Origin: Duganella aquatilis
GTDB taxonomy: Bacteria; Pseudomonadota; Gammaproteobacteria; Burkholderiales; Burkholderiaceae_D
Assembly: GCF_009674565.1 (NCBI RefSeq)
Contig: NZ_WKJL01000025.1
Location: forward strand, 1-64,000
Direction of reading: 5' to 3'
Length of the DNA stretch: 64,000 bases
Each line of letters begins with the position of its first letter. Within the stretch, counting starts at the first letter, position 1. Under the pieces are notes generated by a model. The model was not told where the DNA came from and did not search any database. It saw nothing but the letters and a program-made list of their open reading frames with translations. A program made the translations under genes and the position numbers. Below, in pieces: positions 10,177-18,754 of the stretch.

Positions 10177-11316
10177 ATGCAAGCACACCACCATCCCCTT
10201 TCCGGCCCGCACGCACCGGCCGCCTATGCGCTGACCAGCTTCCATTTCGGCACGCCGGGCAGCGGCAAAAAAGTCTATATCCAGGGTTCGCTGCACGCCG
10301 ACGAGGTGCCGGGCATGCTGGTGGCGCAATTCCTGCGGCGCGAGCTGACGGCGCTGGAGGCGGCCGGCAAGATCAGCGGCGAGATCATCCTGGTGCCGGC
10401 CGCCAACCCGATCGGACTGGCGCAGGCGATCCAGGGCGCCGCCTTCGGCCGCTTCGACCTGACCACCGGCGTCAACTTCAACCGCGCCTACAAGCACGTG
10501 GCGAGCGACCTGAAGAAATCGCTGGCGGGCAAGCTGGGCGACGACGCCGAGGCCAATGTGGTGCTGATCCGCGCCCACGCGCGCGCCTCGATCGCCGACT
10601 GGCAGCCGGCCACCGACGCCGAAACGCTGAAGAAAACCCTGATGACGCTGGCGATCGACGCCGACATCGTGCTCGACCTGCATTGCGACAACGAGGCGGT
10701 GCTGCACATCTACGCCGGCACGCCGCTGGCCGACGGCATCGCGCCGCTGGCGGCGATTCTCGGTTCGCACGCGACCTTGCTGGCCTACGAGGCCGGCGGC
10801 GAGCCGTTCGACGAAGCCTGCAGCCGCCTGTGGTGGGACCTCGACAAGCACTTCGAGCACCGCTACCCGATCCCGGCCGCCTGCCTGTCGACCACGGTCG
10901 AGCTGCGCGGCGAGATGGAAGTGAGCTACGCGCTGGCGCGCCAGGACGCCGCCGGCCTGCTGCAGTTCCTGACGCTGCAAGGCGTGCTGCACGCGGACGA
11001 CGCGGCGGCGCAGGCCGCGGCGGCCGTGCTGCCCGAGCCGCTGTGCGCGGCCACGCCGCTGGAAGGCGTGCAGCCGGTGTACGCGCCGCATGCCGGCATC
11101 CTGATCTACACGCGCGAGCTGGGCGCCAAGGTGGCGGCCGGCGACGCGCTGGCCGATCTGATCGATCCGGTCAGCGGCGACACCACGGTGCTGCGCGCCG
11201 GCGTCGACGGCGTGTTCTTCGCGCGCAGCGCGCACCGTCACGTGATCCGCGGCATGAACGTCGGCAAGGTGGCCGGCGCCAAGGCCTATCGTGAGGGCGA
11301 CCTGCTGAGCGCATGA
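10177..11316 (+). CDS. AstE/AspA-type zinc hydrolase (succinylglutamate desuccinylase/aspartoacylase family)
   Basis: A 379-residue cytoplasmic zinc amidohydrolase of the M14-like AstE/AspA family; no signal peptide. Zinc ligands are visible as GSLHADEVPG near residue 38 (H and E) and DLHCDNEAVLH near 168 (H), with the general-base Glu probably in TVELRGEME. The C-terminal third (YAPHAGILIYTRELGAKV onward) is a small biotinyl/lipoyl-like beta domain common in this family. The family removes acyl or aspartyl groups from amino acids, so cleavage of an imported aspartyl dipeptide is chemically plausible. It is divergent from the TonB receptor and overlaps the permease gene by 4 bases (ATGA), implying translational coupling. 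Substrate unknown. Confidence 0.83.
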   Translation: MQAHHHPLSGPHAPAAYALTSFHFGTPGSGKKVYIQGSLHADEVPGMLVAQFLRRELTALEAAGKISGEIILVPAANPIGLAQAIQGAAFGRFDLTTGVNFNRAYKHVASDLKKSLAGKLGDDAEANVVLIRAHARASIADWQPATDAETLKKTLMTLAIDADIVLDLHCDNEAVLHIYAGTPLADGIAPLAAILGSHATLLAYEAGGEPFDEACSRLWWDLDKHFEHRYPIPAACLSTTVELRGEMEVSYALARQDAAGLLQFLTLQGVLHADDAAAQAAAAVLPEPLCAATPLEGVQPVYAPHAGILIYTRELGAKVAAGDALADLIDPVSGDTTVLRAGVDGVFFARSAHRHVIRGMNVGKVAGAKAYREGDLLSA

Positions 11317-12710
11317 TGACCAAAAAATTCAAGCTCCCACACACCTTCGTCCTGCTGTTCATCATCCTGGCGCTGATCGCGACCGCCACCTGGCTGGTCC
11401 CCGGCGGCAAGTACGACACGCACCTGGTCAACGGCAAGCAGCTGATCGACCCGGCCAGCTTCCACTACATCGAGAGCGCGCCGCAAGGGCTGGTGGCGCT
11501 GATGAAGGCGCCGATCAAGGGCTTTGTCGAGGCGGCGCAGATCATCGGCTTCGTGCTGATCGTCGGCGGCGCCTTCGCCGTGCTGCAGAAGACCGAGGCG
11601 ATCGACGCCATGATCAAGTCGCTGGCCAAGGCGCACGAGAGTTCGGCGCTGATCCGCACGGCGCTGATCCCGGTGTTTGTCACCATGTTTTCGATCGGCG
11701 GCGCGACCTTCGGCATGAACGAGGAAGCCATACCGTTCATCCTGATTTTCGTGCCGCTGGCGCTGGCGCTGGGCTATGACACGGTGACCGGCGTATCGAT
11801 CCCCTTCCTCGGCTCGCAGGTGGGCTTTTCGGCGGCGTTCCTGAACCCCTTCAACGTCGGCATCGCGCAGGGCATCGCCGGCGTGCCGGTGTTTTCCGGC
11901 TGGGGCTACCGGCTGATCGTGTGGGCCATCGCCACCACGGTGACGGTGCTGTTCCTGATGTGGTACGCGGCGCGCGTGAAAAAGAATCCGACCCTCAGCC
12001 CGACCTATGCGCTGGACCTGGAGAAGCGCAAGGAGCTGCCGGTGGGCGGCGTGGCCGACTTCCACGGCATGACCGGCCGCCACAAGCTGGTGCTGTGGAT
12101 CTTCGTCGGCTCGCTGGTGGTGATGGTGGCCGGCGTGGTGCACTGGGACTGGTATATCGATGAAATCGCGGCGCTGTTCCTCAGCATGGCGATCGTCATC
12201 GGCCTGGTCGGGCGGCTGGATTCGACGCAGATCGTCGAAGGCTTCATGCAGGGCGCCCGCGATCTGGTCGGCACGGCGCTGGTGATCGCGCTGGCGCGCG
12301 GCACGCTGGTGCTGGCGCGCGACGCCCACATCATCGACACCATGCTGCATACGCTGATGCCGCTGGTGCAGTCGGTGCATCCGGTGTTCGCGGCGTGGAA
12401 GATGTTCGGCATCCAGACGGTGATCAACTTCTTCATCCACTCCGGCAGCGGCCAGGCCGCGCTGACCATGCCGATCATGGCGCCGCTGGCCGACCTGGTG
12501 GGCGTGACGCGGCAGACGGCGATCCTGGCGTTCCAGTTCGGCGAGTTCACCACGCCGATGATACCGACCTCCGGCATCACCGTCGGCGTGCTGGCCCTGG
12601 CGCGCATTCCATGGATTACCTGGGCCAAGTGGATGATCCCGCTGCAGCTGATCTACGCCGTGCTAGCGCTGGCGCTGCTGGTGCCGCCGTGCCTGATGAA
12701 CTGGCAGTAG
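11313..12710 (+). CDS. YfcC family inner-membrane permease
   Basis: A 465-residue polytopic permease of the YfcC family (C4-dicarboxylate/arginine-type carrier fold). About 12 hydrophobic segments are evident, beginning with TFVLLFIILALIATATWLVPGG, and the family hallmark VPGGKYD is present near residue 30. The second half contains SGSGQAALTMPIMAPLAD, a conserved membrane re-entrant type segment. Its ATG overlaps the stop of the AstE/AspA-like gene, so the two are almost certainly one transcript and one pathway: uptake of a small amino acid derivative or dipeptide followed by hydrolysis. YfcC members have been linked to basic amino acids and other substrates; specificity here cannot be read from sequence. 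Confidence 0.85.
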   Translation: MMTKKFKLPHTFVLLFIILALIATATWLVPGGKYDTHLVNGKQLIDPASFHYIESAPQGLVALMKAPIKGFVEAAQIIGFVLIVGGAFAVLQKTEAIDAMIKSLAKAHESSALIRTALIPVFVTMFSIGGATFGMNEEAIPFILIFVPLALALGYDTVTGVSIPFLGSQVGFSAAFLNPFNVGIAQGIAGVPVFSGWGYRLIVWAIATTVTVLFLMWYAARVKKNPTLSPTYALDLEKRKELPVGGVADFHGMTGRHKLVLWIFVGSLVVMVAGVVHWDWYIDEIAALFLSMAIVIGLVGRLDSTQIVEGFMQGARDLVGTALVIALARGTLVLARDAHIIDTMLHTLMPLVQSVHPVFAAWKMFGIQTVINFFIHSGSGQAALTMPIMAPLADLVGVTRQTAILAFQFGEFTTPMIPTSGITVGVLALARIPWITWAKWMIPLQLIYAVLALALLVPPCLMNWQ

Positions 12711-12741
12711 CTTTGCCGGGTAACACCTGCGCGACAGCGCA

Positions 12742-13167
12742 TCAATTCGCGTAGATATTCGGGAAATAGCGCTCCATCAGCGACGCCGGGCGGGCCGGCG
12801 GCGTGAAGCCGTGGCGGGCGTACAGCGTATGCGCGTCGCTGGTGGCCAGCATGAAGCGGCGCAGGCCTTGCAGGTCCGGATGCGCCATCACCGCCGCCAT
12901 CATCTCCTTGCTGACGCCCTTGCCGCGCTGCGCCTCCAGCACAAACACATCGGCCAGGTAGGCAAAGGTGGCGCGGTCGGTGGTGACGCGCGCAAATCCC
13001 ACCTGCCGGCCATCGAGATACGCGCCAAAACACAGCGAATTGTCGATAGCCCGCTGCACGGTGGCCAGCGGAATACCGATCGCCCAGGTCGAGCGCTCGC
13101 TCAGGAACTGGTGGATCATGGCCACGTCCAGGGCGGCTTTATCGGTGCTGATGTGCAGTGCAGGCAT
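12742..13167 (-). CDS. GNAT family N-acetyltransferase
   Basis: A 141-residue single-domain GNAT acetyltransferase. The acetyl-CoA-binding motif A is VFVLEAQRGKGVSKEMM near residues 74-90 (Q/R-x-x-G-x-G variant), followed by the helix and the LATSDAHTLYARHGF motif B that closes the fold. The organisation matches small-molecule GNATs of the type found beside metabolic genes. It converges on the permease gene and is divergent from argH, sharing a 95-bp promoter region with it. The acceptor substrate is not identifiable. Confidence 0.85.
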   Translation of the reverse strand: MPALHISTDKAALDVAMIHQFLSERSTWAIGIPLATVQRAIDNSLCFGAYLDGRQVGFARVTTDRATFAYLADVFVLEAQRGKGVSKEMMAAVMAHPDLQGLRRFMLATSDAHTLYARHGFTPPARPASLMERYFPNIYAN

Positions 13168-13220
13168 GTTTTCCGTGGCAAGAAAGTTAATGTTGACGTA
13201 TTTTAGAGCAGCTTGCGGTT

Positions 13221-13226
13221 TATAAT
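13221..13226 (+). promoter_or_regulatory. Candidate -10 element for argH
   Basis: A perfect TATAAT lies 36 bases upstream of the argH ATG in the GNAT/argH divergent region. No good -35 at 17 bases is seen; TTGACG (13193-13198) is 22 bases away, so the promoter may depend on an activator or another -35. A transcript from here would have a leader of roughly 30 bases lacking a clear Shine-Dalgarno. Confidence 0.35.
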
Positions 13227-13262
13227 CTCCGTTGATCCTCAGCGCACTTCCACTTTTAGACT

Positions 13263-14657
13263 ATGACTGCACAACTTTCCAAAAAAGCCGAAGCCTGGTC
13301 GGCCCGCTTCAACGAACCGGTCTCCGACCTGGTCAAACGCTACACCGCCTCGGTGTTCTTCGACAAGCGCCTGGCCAAGGCCGACATCCAGGGCTCGCTG
13401 GCGCACGCCGAAATGCTGGCCGCGCAAGGCATCATCTCGGCCGCCGACCGCGCCGAGATCGAACGCGGCATGGCGCAGATCAGCGCCGAAATCGAGGCCG
13501 GCCAGTTCGAATGGCTGCTGGACCTGGAAGACGTCCACCTGAACATCGAAAAACGCCTGACCGAACTGGTGGGCGACGCCGGCAAGCGCCTGCACACCGG
13601 CCGTTCGCGCAACGACCAGGTGGCCACCGACATCCGCCTGTACGTGCGCAGCGCCATCGACGACGTGCTGCAGCTGCTGAACGCCCTGCGCGGCGCGCTG
13701 ACCGACCTGGCCGAAAAGAACGCCGACACCATCCTGCCCGGCTTCACCCACATGCAGGTGGCGCAGCCGATCACCTTCGGCCACCACATGCTGGCCTACG
13801 TTGAAATGTTCGGCCGCGACGCCGAGCGCATGGCCGACGCCCGCAAGCGCGTCAACCGCCTGCCGCTGGGCGCCGCCGCGCTGGCCGGCACCACCTTCCC
13901 GATCGACCGCGTGCGCGTGGCCAAAACGCTGGGCTTCGACGATGTCTGCCACAACTCGCTGGACGCCGTGTCGGACCGCGACTTCGCCATCGAATTCACC
14001 GCCGCCGCCTCGCTGATCATGATGCACGTGTCGCGCATGTCGGAAGAGCTGATCATCTGGATGAGCCCGCGCGTGGGCTTCATCGACATCGCCGACCGCT
14101 TCTGCACCGGCTCGTCGATCATGCCGCAAAAGAAAAATCCGGACGTGCCGGAACTGGCGCGCGGCAAGACCGGCCGCGTGTTCGGTCACCTGATGGGCCT
14201 GCTGACCCTGATGAAAGGCCAGCCGCTGGCTTACAACAAGGACAACCAGGAAGACAAGGAACCGCTGTTCGACACCGTCGACACGCTGGTGGACACGCTG
14301 CGCATCTTCGCCGACATGGCCGGCGGCATCAGCGTCAAGCCTGAAAACATGCGCGCCGCCGCGCTGCAAGGCTACGCCACCGCCACCGACCTGGCCGACT
14401 ACCTGGTCAAGAAAGGCCTGCCGTTCCGCGACGCCCACGAAGCCGTGGCCCACGCGGTGCGCGCCTGCGACGACCTGAAGATCGACCTGGCCGAGATGAC
14501 GCTGGAACAGCTGCGCGCCTTCTCGACGCTGATCGAGGACGACGTGTTTGCCGTGCTGACCTTGGAAGGCTCGGTCGCCGCCCGCGACCACGTCGGCGGC
14601 ACCGCGCCGAACCAGGTGCGCAAGGCCATCGCCCGCGTGCGCGAGCAACTGAAGTAA
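13263..14657 (+). CDS. argH: Argininosuccinate lyase
   Basis: A 464-residue argininosuccinate lyase, catalysing the last step of arginine synthesis (argininosuccinate to arginine plus fumarate) in the cytoplasm. The fumarase/ASL superfamily signature GSSIMPQKKNPD is present near residue 285, HTGRSRNDQVATD near 115 and the catalytic His region GFTHMQVAQP near 160. Length is standard for the family. It is preceded by a divergent GNAT gene and followed by a 10-bp hairpin. It does not form an operon with other arg genes here; its nearness to the putative cyanophycin-type locus may be coincidental. No obvious SD precedes the ATG. Confidence 0.97.
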   Translation: MTAQLSKKAEAWSARFNEPVSDLVKRYTASVFFDKRLAKADIQGSLAHAEMLAAQGIISAADRAEIERGMAQISAEIEAGQFEWLLDLEDVHLNIEKRLTELVGDAGKRLHTGRSRNDQVATDIRLYVRSAIDDVLQLLNALRGALTDLAEKNADTILPGFTHMQVAQPITFGHHMLAYVEMFGRDAERMADARKRVNRLPLGAAALAGTTFPIDRVRVAKTLGFDDVCHNSLDAVSDRDFAIEFTAAASLIMMHVSRMSEELIIWMSPRVGFIDIADRFCTGSSIMPQKKNPDVPELARGKTGRVFGHLMGLLTLMKGQPLAYNKDNQEDKEPLFDTVDTLVDTLRIFADMAGGISVKPENMRAAALQGYATATDLADYLVKKGLPFRDAHEAVAHAVRACDDLKIDLAEMTLEQLRAFSTLIEDDVFAVLTLEGSVAARDHVGGTAPNQVRKAIARVREQLK

Positions 14658-14664
14658 CACCCTC

Positions 14665-14689
14665 CGGCGCCGCCGTCCTGGCGGCGCCG
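14665..14689 (+). terminator. Hairpin after argH
   Basis: A 10-bp perfect stem (CGGCGCCGCC with its complement, loop GTCCT) starts 7 bases after the argH stop. It is not followed by a T run, so it may not be a classical intrinsic terminator. Confidence 0.45.
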
Positions 14690-14769
14690 ATCTGCCCGCT
14701 TATTGATCTAGCACAGAACTCCCCACCCGCCAGCGTTTAGCGTGAAGTCATCTACCAAGGGAGGATGAC

Positions 14770-17037
14770 ATGAACCTACGCACAGCCCTGCTGACCGCCT
14801 GCCTCGCCCTCGCCGCCTGGCCCGCCGTCGCCGCCCAACTGATGTCCGCCCCGGTGGCCGTCGCCACGCCGCAGGAAAGCGCCGGTCTGGTGGCCCGGCT
14901 CACCGCGCTCGACGCCCGCCAGGGCCTGACCAACGACTACAGCTTCCGCATCAGCAGCCAGCATCCCGGCGTCACCGGCCAGAAGATCACCCGCGCCCAG
15001 CACACCTACAAGGGCCTGCGCGTGCTCGGCTCCGAATCGGTGGTGGTGACCAACGCCGCCGGCGACATCGTCAGCGTCTCGGTGGCCGACCGCCGCCCCG
15101 GCCTGACGCCGCAAGCCAGCACGCCCGGCGGGGCGCCGCCCGCACCGCCGCTGCCCACCGGCGCCGACCTGACGCCGACCATCGGCACCGACGAAGCGAT
15201 CCGCATCGCGGTGCAGGCCATCGCCCCCGGCGGCACGCACCGCTGGCCGCCCACCGCCGAACTGCTGATCTACCCGGTGATGAAAACCGTGCGCACCGCT
15301 GCCGCCGGCGACAAGCCGGAAGAACAGCTCAACGCCCTGGACCTGCAGGAAGTGGTGGACCGCTACCAGCTGTCCTACCTGGTGCAGCTGCGCATGGCGC
15401 AGGACAGCAAGCTGATTTACTACGACGTCGTGGTCAGCGCCCGCGACGGCGCCATCATCGCCCAGTGGCCGGCGCTGCAGACGGTGGTCGGCAGCGGCAA
15501 CAGCCAGTATAACGGCGTGGTGCCGATCAGCACCTCGGCCACCGCGAGCGGCTTCCAGATGCTCGACAGCGCGCGCGGCAGCGGCGGCAAATTCGGCGGC
15601 ATGGCCATCACCAACGCCGACCACAGCTCGCCCAACAATCCCGACCCCGGCGCCATCTACACCAACAGCAGCAACACCTGGGGCGACGGCCAGCAGTACA
15701 ACGGCGGCAGCACCACCAACGCCAACGGCCAGACCGCCGCCGTCAACGCGCTGTGGGGTCTGATGAACACCTACGACACCAACCGCAACGTGCTGGGCTG
15801 GCAGTCGCTGGACGGCAACAACACCGCCACCTACATCGCCGCCCACGTCGGCACGTCCTACGACAACGCCTTCTACGACGACAGCTGCCGCTGCATGTAC
15901 ATCGGCGACGGCAACAGCTTCACCAGCCTGGGCGCGATCGACGTCATCGGCCACGAAATGTCGCATGGCGTCACCGCCGCCACCGCCGACCTGATTTACT
16001 CGGGCGAATCGGGCGGCCTGAATGAATCGAACTCCGACATCGGCGGCGAAATGGTGGAAGCCTACGCCCGCAACGGCGGCACTGGCAGCGTGGTGCCGGC
16101 CGCCGGCAACGACTGGATGATGGGCAAGGAGATCAGCAGGAGCGGCGAGCCGCTGCGCTGGATGTACAAGCCGCACAAGGACGGCAGCAGCCCGGACGCC
16201 TGGAGCACGTCGCTGAAAAACCTCGACGTCCACTACTCCAGTGGCCCGAACAACCGCATGTTCTACTTCCTGTCGCAAGGCTCGAAGGCCGATCCGGCCA
16301 GCGACTACTACAGCGCCTACCTGACGCGCACGCCGGCGGCGATGACCGGCATCGGCAACGACAAGGCCTACCGCATCTGGTTCAAGGCGCTGACCACCAA
16401 GTTCACCTCCGCCACCAACTACGCCGACGCCCGCAACAAGGTGCTGCTGGCGGCGCAGGAACTGTACGGCGCGACCTCAAAGGAAGCCATCGCCGTGCAG
16501 CGCGCCTACGCCGCCATCAATGTCGGCGCCGACATCGATGAGGAAGGTGGCGGCGGTGGTGACGGCGAGGCCGTCGAGCGCGTGACCAACGGCGGCTTCG
16601 AAACCGGCGTCACCGGGTGGAGCGGAGCCACCGGCGTGATCGGCGCCCACAGCGGCCAGAGCGCCTACGAAGGCACGCGCTTCGCGTGGCTGGGCGGGAA
16701 CGGCCGCCGCAGCACCGAAATGCTGACGCAGCAGGTGCAGATCCCCGCCACCGCCAGCAGCGCGCAACTGAGCTTCGCGCTGCACATCGACAGCGCCGAA
16801 ACCACCCGCAGCACCGCCTACGACACGCTGGTGGTCGCCCTGCGCAGCGCCAGCGGCACGGCGATCGCCACGCTGGCCACCTACAGCAACCTGGCGCCGG
16901 CCGCCGGCTACCAGACCCGCAGCTTCGACCTGCTGCCGTACAAGGGCCAGACCGTAACGCTGTCGTTCGCCATGCGCGAAGACCGCTCCAGGCAGACCTC
17001 CTTCGTGCTCGACAAAGTCAGCCTGCTGACCAGATAA
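14770..17037 (+). CDS. Secreted M4 (thermolysin/pseudolysin-like) metallopeptidase with C-terminal jelly-roll domain
   Basis: A 755-residue secreted neutral protease. The signal peptide (MNLRTALLTACLALAAWPAVAA) is followed by an FTP/PepSY-type propeptide of about 200 residues that would act as chaperone and inhibitor. The M4 catalytic domain shows VIGHEMSHGVTAATADL (HExxH near residue 396) and GGLNESNSDIGGE, which supplies the third zinc ligand. After a Gly-rich linker, residues 600-755 form a beta-rich domain (VTNGGFETGVTGWSG to the end) of the type seen in accessory carbohydrate- or P-domain-like modules. A strong SD, AAGGGAGGA, lies 5 bases before the ATG. It converges with the PHP lipoprotein gene with one base between stops. 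Likely an exoprotease for nutrient acquisition. Confidence 0.93.
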   Translation: MNLRTALLTACLALAAWPAVAAQLMSAPVAVATPQESAGLVARLTALDARQGLTNDYSFRISSQHPGVTGQKITRAQHTYKGLRVLGSESVVVTNAAGDIVSVSVADRRPGLTPQASTPGGAPPAPPLPTGADLTPTIGTDEAIRIAVQAIAPGGTHRWPPTAELLIYPVMKTVRTAAAGDKPEEQLNALDLQEVVDRYQLSYLVQLRMAQDSKLIYYDVVVSARDGAIIAQWPALQTVVGSGNSQYNGVVPISTSATASGFQMLDSARGSGGKFGGMAITNADHSSPNNPDPGAIYTNSSNTWGDGQQYNGGSTTNANGQTAAVNALWGLMNTYDTNRNVLGWQSLDGNNTATYIAAHVGTSYDNAFYDDSCRCMYIGDGNSFTSLGAIDVIGHEMSHGVTAATADLIYSGESGGLNESNSDIGGEMVEAYARNGGTGSVVPAAGNDWMMGKEISRSGEPLRWMYKPHKDGSSPDAWSTSLKNLDVHYSSGPNNRMFYFLSQGSKADPASDYYSAYLTRTPAAMTGIGNDKAYRIWFKALTTKFTSATNYADARNKVLLAAQELYGATSKEAIAVQRAYAAINVGADIDEEGGGGGDGEAVERVTNGGFETGVTGWSGATGVIGAHSGQSAYEGTRFAWLGGNGRRSTEMLTQQVQIPATASSAQLSFALHIDSAETTRSTAYDTLVVALRSASGTAIATLATYSNLAPAAGYQTRSFDLLPYKGQTVTLSFAMREDRSRQTSFVLDKVSLLTR

Positions 17038-17038
17038 C

Positions 17039-18640
17039 TCAGCGCAGCGTGACGAACACCGGATTCGAATAGAACCACAGGCTGCGGTAATTACGGTCGT
17101 TGATGTCGTTGAAGCGCTGGGTGTTGTCGGCGGTGCCGGTGCGCTGGTCCGCCAGCGGCTCGCCGCTGGCCGTCAGGCCGGCCACATCGACGCCCAGGTT
17201 GGTGCCGCGCAGGCGGAAGTACTGGCTTTTGCCGATGGTGGTCTCATACGTCACGCTGTAGTAGCCATCCGCATCGACCTTCCAGTCGGCGGCCGTGAAG
17301 CGCTTGACCACGCGCGTGCTGGCATTGGTGGCGACGCTGTAGGCCGCGCTGCCCGGCGCCGCCTTGGCGCCGACATCGCCGGCGATCAGGTCGACGTGAT
17401 CGACCACCGGCTTGACGCCGGCCGGCGTGCCGCTGTCGACCGGCTTCTCGTAATTATTCTTCGCCGGCGTCTTGAAGCGGATGGTGATGGTGACCTTGTC
17501 GCCGGCCACCACTTTCATCTCGCCGCCCATCTCCTTGCGGTCATCCTTGCTGGCCAGGTTGAAGTCCAGCGCGTTGATCAAGTCACCGTAGACCGAGAAC
17601 ATCTTGCCCGAGCGCAGACCAGCCAGCAGATCCTTCGCCGCCGGTTTGCCGGTGGCGCTGTTGAACACATAGTTCTTCGCATACTCGCCGGGGAAGTAGC
17701 CGCTGCTGTTGCCGCCGACGATCTTGAAGTGCGTGTCCGAGTCGGTCAGGTTCCAGACATGGCGGCCTTCGCCCAGCAGCGCATCCCACGGACCGCCCAG
17801 TTTCGCCACCACGTAATCGACGCCGCCGTAGACACGCAGCAGCACGTTGTCGTCGGTGTAGGCCGCCGTGTAGCCGCCGCGGTCCGGCTCCATCTGGTTG
17901 CCCACCATGCCTTCAATGGCGAACATGATGTTCGGCGCGGCGTCGTTGAAGGCGCGGAAATCGGTGATGCTGTAGCTGCCCTTGTTGCGCGACGGGTGAT
18001 TGATCACCGCATAGCTGGTGTCCGGATAATTGGTCTTCAGCCAGTTGATCGCCTGCAGCGCATCGGCGGCGGTGGCGTTGTAGCGGGTGTCGCCGTACTT
18101 GGCCTTCCACGCGGCGACATCGGCCGCATCGAACATCGCCGCATCGCGCGTGGTGAACAGATACTCGAACTCCTTCATGCCCTTGGTGCTGGCATTGGCG
18201 CCGTCGAACATGCCGATGCCGATGTGATCGTGGGTCGGCATGTCCCACTCGAAGCCGGAGAAAATCAGCTTGTCGGCGTAGGTGCCGGCCGCCTGCAAGG
18301 CCTGCACGTGCGGCACCTCGTAGCGTTCGACGCCAAGCGACATCGGAATCGACGCCGCCAGCGTGGCGCCCTTCTCGTCGCGGGTGGAGACGCGCAGGTG
18401 GTTCGACACCGCCATCCAGTCCAGGCCATAGCTGGTGAAGGCCTTGCCGAGGATTTTGTCGAGCGTCTGGCTGACGTCGGCGTCGGCCGACTGCGTGGTG
18501 TGCGTGTGCAGATCGCCGGCGATCCAGCGACCGGCAGGCAGCGGCGGCACGACGACGAGGGCCTCGTTATCGCCGCCGCAAGCGGCGACGGTCAGCATGA
18601 TGGCGAGGGCGGAAGGAATCAGCAATTTTTTAGGCGTCAT
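17039..18640 (-). CDS. PHP-domain metallohydrolase lipoprotein (CehA/McbA-like)
   Basis: A 533-residue predicted lipoprotein. The N-terminus MTPKKLLIPSALAIMLTVAAC supplies a lipobox (VAAC). The PHP active-site opening DLHTHTTQSADADVS follows at about residue 46, and further metal ligands are likely in AVSNHLRV, FSGFEWDMPTHDH and the INHPSRNKGS segment. The C-terminal 170 residues are beta-rich. The arrangement resembles CehA/McbA-type PHP hydrolases that cleave phosphoester or carbamate ester bonds, but no substrate is implied. ATG 18640 is preferred because AGGA lies upstream and upstream in-frame codons lack signal character. It is divergent from the M24 peptidase gene over 114 bp. Confidence 0.83.
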   Translation of the reverse strand: MTPKKLLIPSALAIMLTVAACGGDNEALVVVPPLPAGRWIAGDLHTHTTQSADADVSQTLDKILGKAFTSYGLDWMAVSNHLRVSTRDEKGATLAASIPMSLGVERYEVPHVQALQAAGTYADKLIFSGFEWDMPTHDHIGIGMFDGANASTKGMKEFEYLFTTRDAAMFDAADVAAWKAKYGDTRYNATAADALQAINWLKTNYPDTSYAVINHPSRNKGSYSITDFRAFNDAAPNIMFAIEGMVGNQMEPDRGGYTAAYTDDNVLLRVYGGVDYVVAKLGGPWDALLGEGRHVWNLTDSDTHFKIVGGNSSGYFPGEYAKNYVFNSATGKPAAKDLLAGLRSGKMFSVYGDLINALDFNLASKDDRKEMGGEMKVVAGDKVTITIRFKTPAKNNYEKPVDSGTPAGVKPVVDHVDLIAGDVGAKAAPGSAAYSVATNASTRVVKRFTAADWKVDADGYYSVTYETTIGKSQYFRLRGTNLGVDVAGLTASGEPLADQRTGTADNTQRFNDINDRNYRSLWFYSNPVFVTLR

Positions 18641-18754
18641 GTGGTCTATCCTGAAGTGTAAAACAAACGAGCGCGCAACATAACATTGGTGTGTGACGGC
18701 CGAATGACCTGCTATCATCGACCGCTCGCTGCACTTCAACATCAGGATATAAAA

